39,184 bases of DNA. Source: Oscillospiraceae bacterium (GTDB taxonomy: Bacteria; Bacillota; Clostridia; Oscillospirales; UBA644). Of the stretch, positions 7,851 through 15,239 are shown one piece after another. Below the pieces are notes generated by a model. The model was not told the origin of the DNA. It did not search any database and saw only the letters and a list, made by a program, of their open reading frames with translations. The number at the start of each line of letters is the position of its first letter. Position 1 is the first letter of the stretch. The stretch covers positions 1-39,184 of the forward strand of contig SVMT01000022.1 in the NCBI GenBank assembly GCA_015067305.1. The letters run 5' to 3'. Position numbers and translations under genes: made by a program.

Positions 7851-8861
7851 ATGGAAGAATTTCTTCAGCTTGACAATATTGAAATTGCAGGTAATGTTTT
7901 CGGCAGTTTCGATGAAAACGTGAAAATAATTGAAAAGGAATGTAGTGTTGATATTACTACACGGGATTCAGGTATAAAAATAAGCGGCAGTATGGAGTCT
8001 GTCGAAAAAGCAAAACGTGTCATGCGTGCGCTTCTTGATATGGCTCGCAGAGGGGATAATGTTACAGCTCAAAATGTCAGCTATGTTATTTCCATGGTTG
8101 AAGAGGGCAACGAACAACTGCTTGCAGAGTTAGGTGCTGACAATATCTGCATTACCGCAAAGGGCAGACCAATAAAACCCAAGACTCTCGGTCAGAAAGA
8201 ATACGTGAAAGCTATCGGTTCAAATACTATAACTCTCGGTATTGGTCCTGCAGGTACAGGTAAGACATATCTTGCTGTGGCAATGGCTGTTACGGCTTTG
8301 AGAAACAAACAGATCAGCAGAATTATTCTGACACGTCCCGCTGTCGAAGCAGGTGAAAAGCTGGGATTCCTTCCCGGTGACTTGCAAAATAAAGTTGACC
8401 CTTATCTCCGTCCCCTTAACGATGCACTTTTTGATATGCTCGGTACGGAAACTTACCACAGATACGTGGAGAAAAATGTTATCGAGATCGCGCCACTTGC
8501 ATATATGAGAGGTCGAACTCTTGATGATAGTTTTATAATTCTTGATGAAGCGCAGAATACAACAAGTGAACAGATGAAAATGTTCCTTACTCGTCTCGGA
8601 TTCAATTCCAAGGCGATAATAACGGGTGATATTACTCAGATAGACTTACCGAATGACAAGAAAAGCGGTTTGAAAGAAGCAATGAAGATACTTAAAGATA
8701 TAGATGATATTGCTATTTGTCAGCTTACTTTCAGAGATGTTGTAAGACATCAGCTTGTTCAGAAGATCATTCAGGCTTATGAGAAATATGACACAAAAAA
8801 GGCTGAAGAAAAGAAGCTGAACGGTGAAAAAACTTATAAAAAATACTTCAAACCCCAATAA
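7851..8861 (+). CDS. phoH: PhoH family ATPase (PhoL-like)
   Basis: A cytosolic P-loop ATPase of 336 residues. A short N-terminal KH-like segment (residues about 10-65) precedes the PhoH ATPase domain with Walker A GPAGTGKT (Lys138) and Walker B FIILDEAQN. Members are thought to act in RNA metabolism together with YbeY, which follows here by 15 bp. In Bacillus and many Clostridia the gene for the 7TM-HD c-di-AMP hydrolase PgpH/YqfF stands between phoH and ybeY; it is absent here. The ribosome binding site is CGGAGAAT. Confidence 0.93.
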   Translation: MEEFLQLDNIEIAGNVFGSFDENVKIIEKECSVDITTRDSGIKISGSMESVEKAKRVMRALLDMARRGDNVTAQNVSYVISMVEEGNEQLLAELGADNICITAKGRPIKPKTLGQKEYVKAIGSNTITLGIGPAGTGKTYLAVAMAVTALRNKQISRIILTRPAVEAGEKLGFLPGDLQNKVDPYLRPLNDALFDMLGTETYHRYVEKNVIEIAPLAYMRGRTLDDSFIILDEAQNTTSEQMKMFLTRLGFNSKAIITGDITQIDLPNDKKSGLKEAMKILKDIDDIAICQLTFRDVVRHQLVQKIIQAYEKYDTKKAEEKKLNGEKTYKKYFKPQ

Positions 8862-8876
8862 GAAAGGACGTTTAAA

Positions 8877-9353
8877 ATGCAAGTTACCGTAAATCTTATA
8901 AACGCTCAGCGTAAAGTTAAAATTGATGATGCGATAAAGGCTTCGTTCAAAAGATCTGCAGAAGCGGTTCTTGAGCATGAAGAGATAGATTTTCCCTGCG
9001 AAATAGACGTTAAACTTGTTTCCGACAAGGGTATCAGGGAGCTTAACAGGGATTTCCGTGAGGTTGATGCCCCTACAGACGTGCTTTCTTTCCCGTCGGG
9101 AGAGCTTGACGATTATGACGAAGAAATGGGAATACCTTGTTTCCTCGGAGATATCGCACTTTCCCCCGAATTTGCAAAACGGCAGTGTGAGGAGCGCGAC
9201 GGTGAAGAAGCCTCTCTTTTGAGAGAGATCACACTGCTTACAGTTCATTCCGTTCTTCATTTGCTCGGCTATGACCATGCGGAAGATTATGAGCGTGAAG
9301 AAATGTTCGCAATCCAGGAAAAACTGACAGACAAAATAATGGCTGATAATTAA
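8877..9353 (+). CDS. ybeY: Endoribonuclease YbeY (rRNA maturation)
   Basis: YbeY is a metal-dependent endoribonuclease involved in 16S rRNA 3'-end maturation and ribosome quality control. The zinc-site motif HSVLHLLGYDH, of the form HxxxHxxxxxH, is present near residue 120, together with the family segment ELNRDFREVDAPTDVLSFP. The length of 158 residues is normal. It starts 15 bp after phoH with AAGAAAGGACG as ribosome binding site and is almost certainly in the same transcript. No era, dgkA or cdd gene follows, unlike the usual order; a PIG-L deacetylase gene does. Confidence 0.95.
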   Translation: MQVTVNLINAQRKVKIDDAIKASFKRSAEAVLEHEEIDFPCEIDVKLVSDKGIRELNRDFREVDAPTDVLSFPSGELDDYDEEMGIPCFLGDIALSPEFAKRQCEERDGEEASLLREITLLTVHSVLHLLGYDHAEDYEREEMFAIQEKLTDKIMADN

Positions 9354-9397
9354 AAATTACATACAAAAATTAAGATTCAAGAAGGGAACAAAATCAA

Positions 9398-10207
9398 ATG
9401 AAAAAAATCAAACTTATGATCATTGGCGCACATCCCGATGACTGCGATATCTGCGCAGGCGCTACTGCAATGAAAGTAATCGAAAACGGCGGCGAAGTAT
9501 GCTTCCTTTCCGTTTCCAACGGTAACCACGGTCATCAGACACACACTTGCGAAGAACTTGCAGCAAGAAGATTCAACGAAACTCAGGCTGTTGGCAAAAA
9601 ATACGGCATTGACTACAGAGTTCTCGATATTCCCGACTGTCATGTTGAAGCTACTGTTGAAAACAGAGTTAAAGTTACAGCGGCTATCAGAAACTACAGT
9701 CCCGATATCATTTTCACACACCGTCCCTGTGACTACCACGTAGACCACAGAAACACATCTCAGTTGGTTCTGGACTCTGCATATCTTCTCGCAGTTCCTC
9801 TTTTCTGTCCCGAAGCACCTGCAATGAAGAAATCTCCTGTTATTCTCTATATGCAGGATAATTTCGTAAAACCCTATCCCTTTGAACCCACAGTTGCTGT
9901 TGATACTTCTGCTTACGAAGATGAAAAAATGGAAATGCTTTCCATGCAGGAATCCCAGTTCATCGAATGGCTTCCCTGGATCGACGGCTATGCTGATGAA
10001 GTTCCCGCAGACCATGCAGGTCAGATCGAAATGATCTACAAGCATTGGGGTATCAGAGACTTCAACAACGCTAACAAATACAGAGATTTCCTTGTCGAAA
10101 AATATGGCGAAGAAAAAGGTAATGCAATCAAACACGCCGAATTCTTTGAAATTTGTGAATATGGCACAGTTATCAGCAAAGAAGAACTCAACGAGATCTT
10201 TGACTAA
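9398..10207 (+). CDS. PIG-L family deacetylase
   Basis: A zinc-dependent de-N-acetylase of the LmbE/PIG-L superfamily, acting on N-acetylglucosamine-type sugars or related small molecules. The metal motif AHPDD is at residues 11-15. The second cluster, HRPCDYHVDH, is near residue 110. The protein is 269 residues with no signal peptide, so it is cytosolic. The ribosome binding site is AAGAAGGGAAC. It follows ybeY by 44 bp and ends before a long hairpin at 10230-10267. The substrate cannot be read from the sequence. Codon use appears strongly biased, as in pyrE and guaB, hinting at good expression. Confidence 0.88.
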   Translation: MKKIKLMIIGAHPDDCDICAGATAMKVIENGGEVCFLSVSNGNHGHQTHTCEELAARRFNETQAVGKKYGIDYRVLDIPDCHVEATVENRVKVTAAIRNYSPDIIFTHRPCDYHVDHRNTSQLVLDSAYLLAVPLFCPEAPAMKKSPVILYMQDNFVKPYPFEPTVAVDTSAYEDEKMEMLSMQESQFIEWLPWIDGYADEVPADHAGQIEMIYKHWGIRDFNNANKYRDFLVEKYGEEKGNAIKHAEFFEICEYGTVISKEELNEIFD

Positions 10208-10229
10208 AAAACATAAGTGAATAATTTAT

Positions 10230-10267
10230 GGAGAACCCTGCTTTTCACGCGAAAAGAAGGGTTCTCC
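10230..10267. repeat. Long hairpin after the PIG-L gene, no U-tract
   Basis: Ten perfect pairs (10230-10239 with 10258-10267), one mismatch, six more pairs and an ACGC loop. It is followed by AAACATCTCCC, not a T run. It may stabilise the mRNA 3' end or belong with the other hairpins at 4491 and 38710; classical termination is doubtful. Confidence 0.65.
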
Positions 10268-10300
10268 AAACATCTCCCAAGAAAAGCGAGTTGGGAATAC

Positions 10301-10329
10301 TTGACAAAAACTATAAATTGTGCTACAAT
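10301..10329 (+). promoter_or_regulatory. Promoter of the FAD oxidoreductase gene
   Basis: TTGACA at 10301-10306 and TACAAT at 10324-10329, 17-bp spacer, with a TGC extended -10. From the -35 to the -10 it matches the toxin promoter at 14951-14979 at 26 of 29 positions. Confidence 0.8.
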
Positions 10330-10372
10330 GATTACAAGTATTTATTCAAAACAAAATCAGGAGTGAATAAAA

Positions 10373-12061
10373 ATGCGAACACTCAATTATAAAACAGATT
10401 TATGTGTAATTGGCGGTGGACTTTCGGGTCTTTGTTGCGCCATTGCGGCGGCGCGCCACGGGATAAAAGTAGTTCTGGTGCACGACCGTTCCGTCTTGGG
10501 CGGCAACGCTTCAAGCGAGATCCGTATGCACATCTGCGGCGCAAAAGGAGAAAACAACAGAGAAACGGGCATTATTGAGGAAATAATTCTTGAAAATTTC
10601 TATAGAAATCCCGGTTTGAAATACACACTTTGGGATTCCATACTTTATGAAAAAGCAATGGCTGAGGAAAATCTCACGCTGCTGCTGAATTCCAGCTGTC
10701 TTGATGCGGAAATGGACGGCAACAGAATTGAAAAAATAAAGGCTTGGCAATCTAATGCCGAAACCTTTCATATCGTTGAGGCGAAATATTTTGCGGACTG
10801 TTCAGGAGATTCGATCCTTTCCACCCTCACAGGTGCGAAATTTATGTACGGCAGAGAGGCAAAAAAAGAATTCGACGAAAGAATTCCGCCCGATGTCGCC
10901 GACAAAAAGACTATGGGTATGAGCTGTCTCATTCAGATTCGAGAGACAGACCACAAAGTTGAGTTTATTCCTCCCGAATGGGCTTATGTTTACGAAACAG
11001 ATGCCGACTTACCGTATAAAGACCATACAAAAGGCGATAATTTCTGGTGGATAGAAGTCGGCGGCGAATGGGACTGCATCCATGATACGGACCGTTGCCG
11101 AGATGAACTGCTGAAAATAGCCTACGGTGTCTGGGACCACATGAAAAATAAGGGAGACCACGATGTGGATAATTGGGAACTTGAGTGGATAGGATTCCTT
11201 CCGGGCAAGCGTGAAAGTCGCCGTTACGTGGGCAAATATATTGTTGATCAGAACGATGTTGAATCGGAAGGAAGATTTGAAGACATAGTGGCTTATGCAG
11301 GTTGGCCAATGGATGATCATTTTCCTGCGGGATTCTACTATCAAGAGGGACACCCGACAATATACCACCCCGCACCAAGCCCATGGGGTCTGCCTCTGAG
11401 ATGTATGATCTCCGAAAATATTGAAAATCTCACATTTGCGGGCAGAAACATAAGTATTACACATGCGGCGCTTTCGTCCTCACGTGTCATGGCGACATGT
11501 TCAATCCTCGGTCAGGCTCTCGGAACTGCAACAGCACTGGCAATAAACAGTGGTACGACCGTCGAAAAAGTGGATGTTCCAACTCTCCAACAACAGCTCA
11601 TGGAAGATGACTGCTACATTCCGTGGCATCAAAGAGCGATTTCCGAGCTGACAAAAAACGCAAAATGCACCGAGGCGGTCATCAGAAACGGAGTAGAACG
11701 TGGTGATGAGAACTGCTGGAAAGGCAGCGAAGGCGACTTTATCGAATACACATTTGACGCAGACACGGATATCAGCGAGATACGCCTTGTTTTTGACAGT
11801 GATCTGAACAGAAAATACTACAATATGCCATGCAATTACCCACTGATTCAGGATAAATACAAGCTTCCGCAGACACTTATAACGGATTACCGAATTGAGG
11901 GCGAAAATGCAAACGGCGAAAAATTCGAGCTGAATATTTCCAATAATCACCAGCGATTCGTGAAACACAAAGTGGATTGGAAAGTAACGGCATTGCGCTT
12001 CATACCCCTCAGAACAAACGGCTGTGATAAGTTCCGACTCTTTGATTTTGAGGTTAAGTAA
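10373..12061 (+). CDS. FAD-dependent oxidoreductase with C-terminal beta-rich domain
   Basis: A 562-residue flavoprotein. The N-terminal Rossmann signature VIGGGLSGLCCAIAAA (G14-x-G16-xx-G19) binds the ADP part of FAD. The sequence resembles the FAD_oxidored group (GGNASSEIRM, then FADCSGD). Residues to about 430 form the catalytic part. About 445-562 (KGSEGDFIEYTFDADTDISE onward) look like a discoidin or sugar-binding-like beta domain and end in FRLFDFEVK. The substrate is unknown; relatives sit among carbohydrate genes, and a PIG-L deacetylase gene lies just upstream. It has its own consensus promoter and ribosome binding site (CAGGAGTG) and ends at a bidirectional terminator. No signal peptide is seen. 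Confidence 0.82.
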   Translation: MRTLNYKTDLCVIGGGLSGLCCAIAAARHGIKVVLVHDRSVLGGNASSEIRMHICGAKGENNRETGIIEEIILENFYRNPGLKYTLWDSILYEKAMAEENLTLLLNSSCLDAEMDGNRIEKIKAWQSNAETFHIVEAKYFADCSGDSILSTLTGAKFMYGREAKKEFDERIPPDVADKKTMGMSCLIQIRETDHKVEFIPPEWAYVYETDADLPYKDHTKGDNFWWIEVGGEWDCIHDTDRCRDELLKIAYGVWDHMKNKGDHDVDNWELEWIGFLPGKRESRRYVGKYIVDQNDVESEGRFEDIVAYAGWPMDDHFPAGFYYQEGHPTIYHPAPSPWGLPLRCMISENIENLTFAGRNISITHAALSSSRVMATCSILGQALGTATALAINSGTTVEKVDVPTLQQQLMEDDCYIPWHQRAISELTKNAKCTEAVIRNGVERGDENCWKGSEGDFIEYTFDADTDISEIRLVFDSDLNRKYYNMPCNYPLIQDKYKLPQTLITDYRIEGENANGEKFELNISNNHQRFVKHKVDWKVTALRFIPLRTNGCDKFRLFDFEVK

Positions 12062-12070
12062 AGACTTCTA

Positions 12071-12118
12071 TTTTTTGTGGGAAAAACCTATTTAAAAAAT
12101 GGTTTTTCCCACAAAAAA
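12071..12118. terminator. Bidirectional terminator between convergent genes
   Basis: An 18-bp perfect stem (12071-12088 with 12101-12118) whose ends are T6 and A6, giving a U-tract in either direction. It lies between the stops of the FAD oxidoreductase gene (plus) and the lipoprotein gene (minus). Confidence 0.9.
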
Positions 12119-12123
12119 ATTAT

Positions 12124-12756
12124 TTACTTTAACTCCGTGCCGCCCCATTCGACGACTGTGAATCCGTTTCTTTCGGGTGCTGTGAGGGCTTGGGGTTCAA
12201 TTTCTATGAGGCCGTCCACACCTTTCCATGCCATAAACACTCGGATAACAGTATCGGGAGAAGGGGCGACTGTCAGTTTTGCGTTTTCCGTGTAAAGCTT
12301 TTCCTGGAAAGAAATAAGGTTATATTCGTTATTTTCCATTTTTGGCAGCCAATAAATGATAAATTCATTTGCTTCTGTGTCGGTAAGTCCAAGCTTTTTC
12401 AGAGAATCTTCAAGAAATTTCTCTGTATCTTCGCCCTTTACGCAGAAGCCTTTTTCAAAAGAATAATCAATATTTGAAATACCTTCCCAGAATAAGCAGT
12501 AGTATTCTCTGTCGTTATATTTAATGGTGCCGTCGGGCTGCGCTGTGACCGTCCAACCATCATTGTATGCGGGATAAGTTGTCGTAAATGTGCCGTTGTA
12601 ATCCAGCTTTACGGAAATTTCCGACTCCGTTTCGGGGTAGAGGTATATTACAGGTTTATAAACTACAGTTTCGTCCTCAAAAGGATTTTCAATCGGACAA
12701 CCTGTAAGCAACGCTAAAAATATTGCACTAAAAATTATACACATCAGTTTTTTCAT
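12124..12756 (-). CDS. KPVIYLYPE-type lipoprotein, short paralog
   Basis: A 210-residue predicted lipoprotein. The signal MKKLMCIIFSAIFLALLTGC puts the lipidated cysteine at residue 20. After a very short spacer the conserved domain begins with YKPVIYLYPE and runs to the end (VVEWGGTELK). Cysteines in REYYCLFWEG and GFCVKG are shared with the neighbour. The domain recurs as hypothetical proteins in gut Clostridia as far as I recall; no function is known to me. The ribosome binding site is AAGGAGAAATAG. It starts 12 bp after the stop of its larger paralog, so the two are co-transcribed. The domains of the pair are about 85% identical as proteins. Confidence 0.85.
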   Translation of the reverse strand: MKKLMCIIFSAIFLALLTGCPIENPFEDETVVYKPVIYLYPETESEISVKLDYNGTFTTTYPAYNDGWTVTAQPDGTIKYNDREYYCLFWEGISNIDYSFEKGFCVKGEDTEKFLEDSLKKLGLTDTEANEFIIYWLPKMENNEYNLISFQEKLYTENAKLTVAPSPDTVIRVFMAWKGVDGLIEIEPQALTAPERNGFTVVEWGGTELK

Positions 12757-13305
12757 GGCTATTTCTCCTTATTTAATCTCCGTGCCTCCCCATTCGACGA
12801 CTGTGAATCCGTTTCTTTCGGGGACTGTGAGGATTTGGGGTTCAATTTCTATAAACTCATCAACGTCTTTCCACGCCATGAACACTCTGATAACTGTATC
12901 GGGTGCAGGGGAGACTGCCAGTTGTGCGTTTTCCGTGTAAAGTTCTTCCTGGAATGAAATAAGGTTATAGGTGTTTACTTCCATTTTGGGCAGCCAATAA
13001 ATAATAAACTCATTTGCTTCTGTGTCGGTAAGTCCAAGCTTTTTCAGTGCGTCTTCAAGAAATTTCTCTGTATCTTCGCCCTTTACGCAGAAGCCTTTTC
13101 CAAAGGAGTAATCAATATTTGAAATACCTTCCCAGAATAAGCAGTAGTATTCTCTGTCGTTATATTTAATGGTTCCGTCTGGTTCTGCAATAACTTTCCA
13201 ACCGTCATTGTATGCGGGATAAGTGGTGGTTAATGTACCGTTATAGTCTAACTTCACGGAGATTTCTGCGGTTTTTTCTGGGTAAAGATATATAACGGGC
13301 TTATA
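12124..13305 (-). repeat. Tandem gene duplication, units about 537 bp at 645-bp offset
   Basis: 12124-12660 and 12769-13305 align at a constant 645-bp offset through the shared domain. Conservation is uneven: 12358-12520 is nearly identical to 13003-13165, while the flanks differ more, which suggests gene conversion or selection on the centre. Confidence 0.8.
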
Positions 13306-13710
13306 ATCGTAAGTAGTGTTTGGATCAATTTGAGGTTCTTCGCAGATATGGTCCTCAACAAGTTCTTCCCATTCGTAAGGTACATCTTCGGGAGTTATTA
13401 TGTTTGGATCTTCCGCAGGCATCTGACAGCCGGTGTTCAGCTCTTCCGAATTGTCAGGAGATGTGATTTCGCCCACATCTATGGGGCCTTGATTCGGATC
13501 GTCAGTAACAGGTGGAGTTGGCTCATCTCCTCGGACAGTCGGGTCAACATTTTCAGTTTTTTCATCACCGCCACCCTGAATATCCAATTCTTCGTCCGTG
13601 GTGTTTACATATTTTTCTTTGTTGGGGTCGTCCTTTGTCTCGGACTTCGGGCAGCCCGTAAGAGAAATTATTGCCGCCATGAGAAATAGGGTCAAAATGT
13701 ACTTTTTCAT
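12769..13710 (-). CDS. KPVIYLYPE-type lipoprotein, long paralog
   Basis: A 313-residue lipoprotein (signal MKKYILTLFLMAAIISLTGC, Cys20). It shares the C-terminal domain of the gene at 12124 but carries an extra spacer of about 130 residues, rich in Asp, Glu, Pro and Thr, between the lipid anchor and the domain. The start at 13710 is chosen because AAAGG stands nine bases upstream; the ATG at 13719 abuts that site and the longer frame to 13773 has no ribosome binding site. The different spacer lengths suggest the same domain displayed at different distances from the membrane, perhaps within or beyond the cell wall; that is inference. No function is known. Confidence 0.83.
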   Translation of the reverse strand: MKKYILTLFLMAAIISLTGCPKSETKDDPNKEKYVNTTDEELDIQGGGDEKTENVDPTVRGDEPTPPVTDDPNQGPIDVGEITSPDNSEELNTGCQMPAEDPNIITPEDVPYEWEELVEDHICEEPQIDPNTTYDYKPVIYLYPEKTAEISVKLDYNGTLTTTYPAYNDGWKVIAEPDGTIKYNDREYYCLFWEGISNIDYSFGKGFCVKGEDTEKFLEDALKKLGLTDTEANEFIIYWLPKMEVNTYNLISFQEELYTENAQLAVSPAPDTVIRVFMAWKDVDEFIEIEPQILTVPERNGFTVVEWGGTEIK

Positions 13711-13822
13711 ATGGTTCATCCTTTCTTTATATGAAATTTTTCTTTTCACCTCTTTAGACGACGAAAATTCCAAAAAGTTCCATGGGTTTTGAGGAAAATT
13801 TTCAACGTAGGATATAAAATAT

Positions 13823-13860
13823 GAAGGTCAACTCAGAAATAATCTTCCGAGTCGACCTTC
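13823..13860 (-). terminator. Probable terminator after the AraC-type regulator gene
   Basis: A 12-bp stem (13823-13834 with 13849-13860) that is complete with one G-U pair only when read on the minus strand; the plus strand has an A-C mismatch. The following tract is AT-rich but not a pure U run. It separates the regulator from the lipoprotein pair. Confidence 0.55.
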
Positions 13861-13894
13861 TGCTTGTCAAATGTTGCTGATTGGATAAAAATTT

Positions 13895-14788
13895 TTATTT
13901 CTTTTCAACGGGGAGAAACAATTCTACATAGCAACCGTCTTTATTCTCTTTGAATCGATGTGTTATAGCAATTTCAGGTGCTGCTGAAAGTGTGTAGTCT
14001 GAATTTGGTAGCCATTCTCCGATGACCTGTTGATACAGTTTCAGGTAATTATCCATAAATGTTACGCCTCGCTCTGTCTCGGCTTTTACGTAAGTGTGTG
14101 CCGGAATTTTCAAAGTATGGAGCTTTTCAGCATATTCTCCTGCAGTTTCTTCAAGGTGTTCAGTGAAATACTTCGGTATGATCGAACCTATAGTGAAAAG
14201 GTATCCTGAATCTGAAATGTCAGAGACTACTATATGTTCAGTTGTAACATCTGTAGCCATGCCTTGTAGGGAATATCTGATAAAACGGACATTTCCGTCT
14301 ACCATGAGGTCGTGCATCTGTTGATATTTATCTTTTGGGCTGCCGTTGAATTTTTCGCTATATCCCGTAACTGTTATTTCTGGCATGTTTACAATTTGGT
14401 AATCCATGATTATTCCGCCTTCCAATGAGATTTTTATTGATAGCTTGGGAAAAGATCTGAGTGTCGAACCGCCGCTGCGCGCTTGTGACGGGGTAATTCC
14501 ATGGAATTTTCGGAATGCTTTTGAGAAGCTTTCAGGGCTTTCATAACCGTATTTCAGTGCAACATCAATGACTTTTTCTTTTCGAACTGCAAGGTCTGCC
14601 GCCGCAAGGGACAGTCGTCTGTTTCTGATGTATTCGCCCAAAGTGTAGCCGCAAAGAATACTGAAAACCCGCTGAAAATGATAGCTTGATGAAAAACTTG
14701 CTTTTGCCACATCTTCATAATTGATGTCTTCCGTGATATTCGCTTCAATATAATCAATAGCTTTTTGAATTCCGATTATCCAATCCAT
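13895..14788 (-). CDS. AraC-family regulator with GyrI-like ligand domain
   Basis: A 297-residue transcription regulator. The N-terminal half (residues about 8-105) is an AraC-type double helix-turn-helix: FSSSYHFQRVFSILCG in the first and ALKYGYESPESFSKAFRKFHGITPSQAR in the second. Residues about 128-297 are a GyrI/AraC_E_bind-like effector domain (YQIVNMPEITVTGYSEKF to CYVELFLPVEKK), which in relatives binds small hydrophobic or cationic compounds. The ribosome binding site CAGGAGGAATCGAT is strong. The target is unknown. No efflux gene is adjacent; the lipoprotein pair lies downstream on the same strand but behind a hairpin. Confidence 0.88.
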   Translation of the reverse strand: MDWIIGIQKAIDYIEANITEDINYEDVAKASFSSSYHFQRVFSILCGYTLGEYIRNRRLSLAAADLAVRKEKVIDVALKYGYESPESFSKAFRKFHGITPSQARSGGSTLRSFPKLSIKISLEGGIIMDYQIVNMPEITVTGYSEKFNGSPKDKYQQMHDLMVDGNVRFIRYSLQGMATDVTTEHIVVSDISDSGYLFTIGSIIPKYFTEHLEETAGEYAEKLHTLKIPAHTYVKAETERGVTFMDNYLKLYQQVIGEWLPNSDYTLSAAPEIAITHRFKENKDGCYVELFLPVEKK

Positions 14789-14950
14789 ATCGATTCCTCC
14801 TGACTGATAATATTTTAGCAGAAAACGGAATAAAAATCCTGACTTAAAATGCTCTTTGTTGACAGTTTGATTATAATTTTCTTGCTTGGCTCTTGAAATA
14901 GTTCATAATATCAGGATTTGTCGGGAATTTGGTTTATGATATAAGATCTA

Positions 14951-14979
14951 TTGACAAAAACTAACAATTGTGCTATAAT
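14951..14979 (+). promoter_or_regulatory. Promoter of the small hydrophobic peptide (toxin) mRNA
   Basis: TTGACA at 14951-14956 and TATAAT at 14974-14979 with a 17-bp spacer and TGC extended -10, a perfect sigma-A consensus. The expected start near 14986 places the pairing sequence 14987-15014 at the very 5' end of the RNA. Confidence 0.88.
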
Positions 14980-14986
14980 ATATCCA

Positions 14987-15014
14987 GAGTTACCAAACGG
15001 TGGCGGTCGCTTCC
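14987..15014. repeat. 5' arm of the long-range inverted repeat
   Basis: GAGTTACC (14987-14994) can pair with 15232-15239. The 13 bases 15002-15014 (GGCGGTCGCTTCC) can pair with 15217-15229, with one G-U pair. The two arms lie at the predicted ends of the toxin mRNA. Confidence 0.75.
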
Positions 15015-15042
15015 CCGAAAGAGGAAGTGCGAAATCTTTTTT

Positions 15043-15066
15043 CTCCTTCCTCAAATAGGGAAGGAG
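15043..15066 (+). promoter_or_regulatory. Hairpin burying the toxin Shine-Dalgarno
   Basis: 15043-15051 (CTCCTTCCT) pairs with 15058-15066 (GGGAAGGAG) over nine positions, the innermost a U-G pair, around a 6-base loop. The AAGGAG ribosome binding site at 15061-15066 is entirely in the stem, which would keep translation low unless the RNA is opened or processed. Confidence 0.75.
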
Positions 15067-15074
15067 TGATGAGT

Positions 15075-15170
15075 ATGCAAGTAACATGGACAGAACTCTT
15101 TGCGTTCATCTCTATATTGATTAATTTGGTCAGTATTGTGTATATCATACTTAATGATAAAAAAAGATAA
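15075..15170 (+). CDS. Small hydrophobic peptide, putative type I (holin-like) toxin
   Basis: A 31-residue peptide: MQVTWTELF, then a hydrophobic stretch of about 18 residues (FISILINLVSIVYIIL), then a polar, basic tail NDKKR. This layout of a short N-terminus, one membrane helix and a charged tail is that of the Firmicutes type I membrane toxins annotated as holin-like toxins. I chose ATG 15075 because AAGGAG ends eight bases upstream; ATG 15069 (two residues longer) is only two bases from it. The stop codon lies inside the terminator stem of the antisense RNA. Surrounding signals (perfect promoter, buried Shine-Dalgarno, end-to-end inverted repeat, convergent promoter) support a regulated toxin. 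Toxicity itself is inferred. Confidence 0.72.
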   Translation: MQVTWTELFAFISILINLVSIVYIILNDKKR

Positions 15171-15205
15171 CCGCCCACGCTTGCAAATGTTGGCGATTAT
15201 CTTTT
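15162..15205 (-). terminator. Strand-biased terminator of the antisense RNA
   Basis: On the minus strand the stem is complete (one U-G) and is followed by U7. On the plus strand the same position is a C-A mismatch with only U4. It therefore should stop the antisense RNA well and the toxin mRNA poorly. Confidence 0.75.
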
Positions 15206-15216
15206 AACTAACATGA

Positions 15217-15239
15217 GGAAGCGACCGTCACGGTAACTC
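15217..15239. repeat. 3' arm of the long-range inverted repeat
   Basis: Complement of 14987-14994 and 15002-15014 (see the 5' arm). It is followed by CTTTTTACATTTTTATT, which probably ends the toxin mRNA near 15246. Confidence 0.72.

Noticed and set aside
9377-10135. A 252-codon minus-strand frame over the PIG-L gene
   Set aside because: Complement of a clear enzyme gene with AHPDD and HVDH motifs; no ribosome binding site.
14990-15178. A 62-codon minus-strand frame across the toxin locus
   Set aside because: The antisense promoter and terminator define an RNA ending near 15158, before most of this frame; the frame has no Shine-Dalgarno and is complementary to structured RNA arms.
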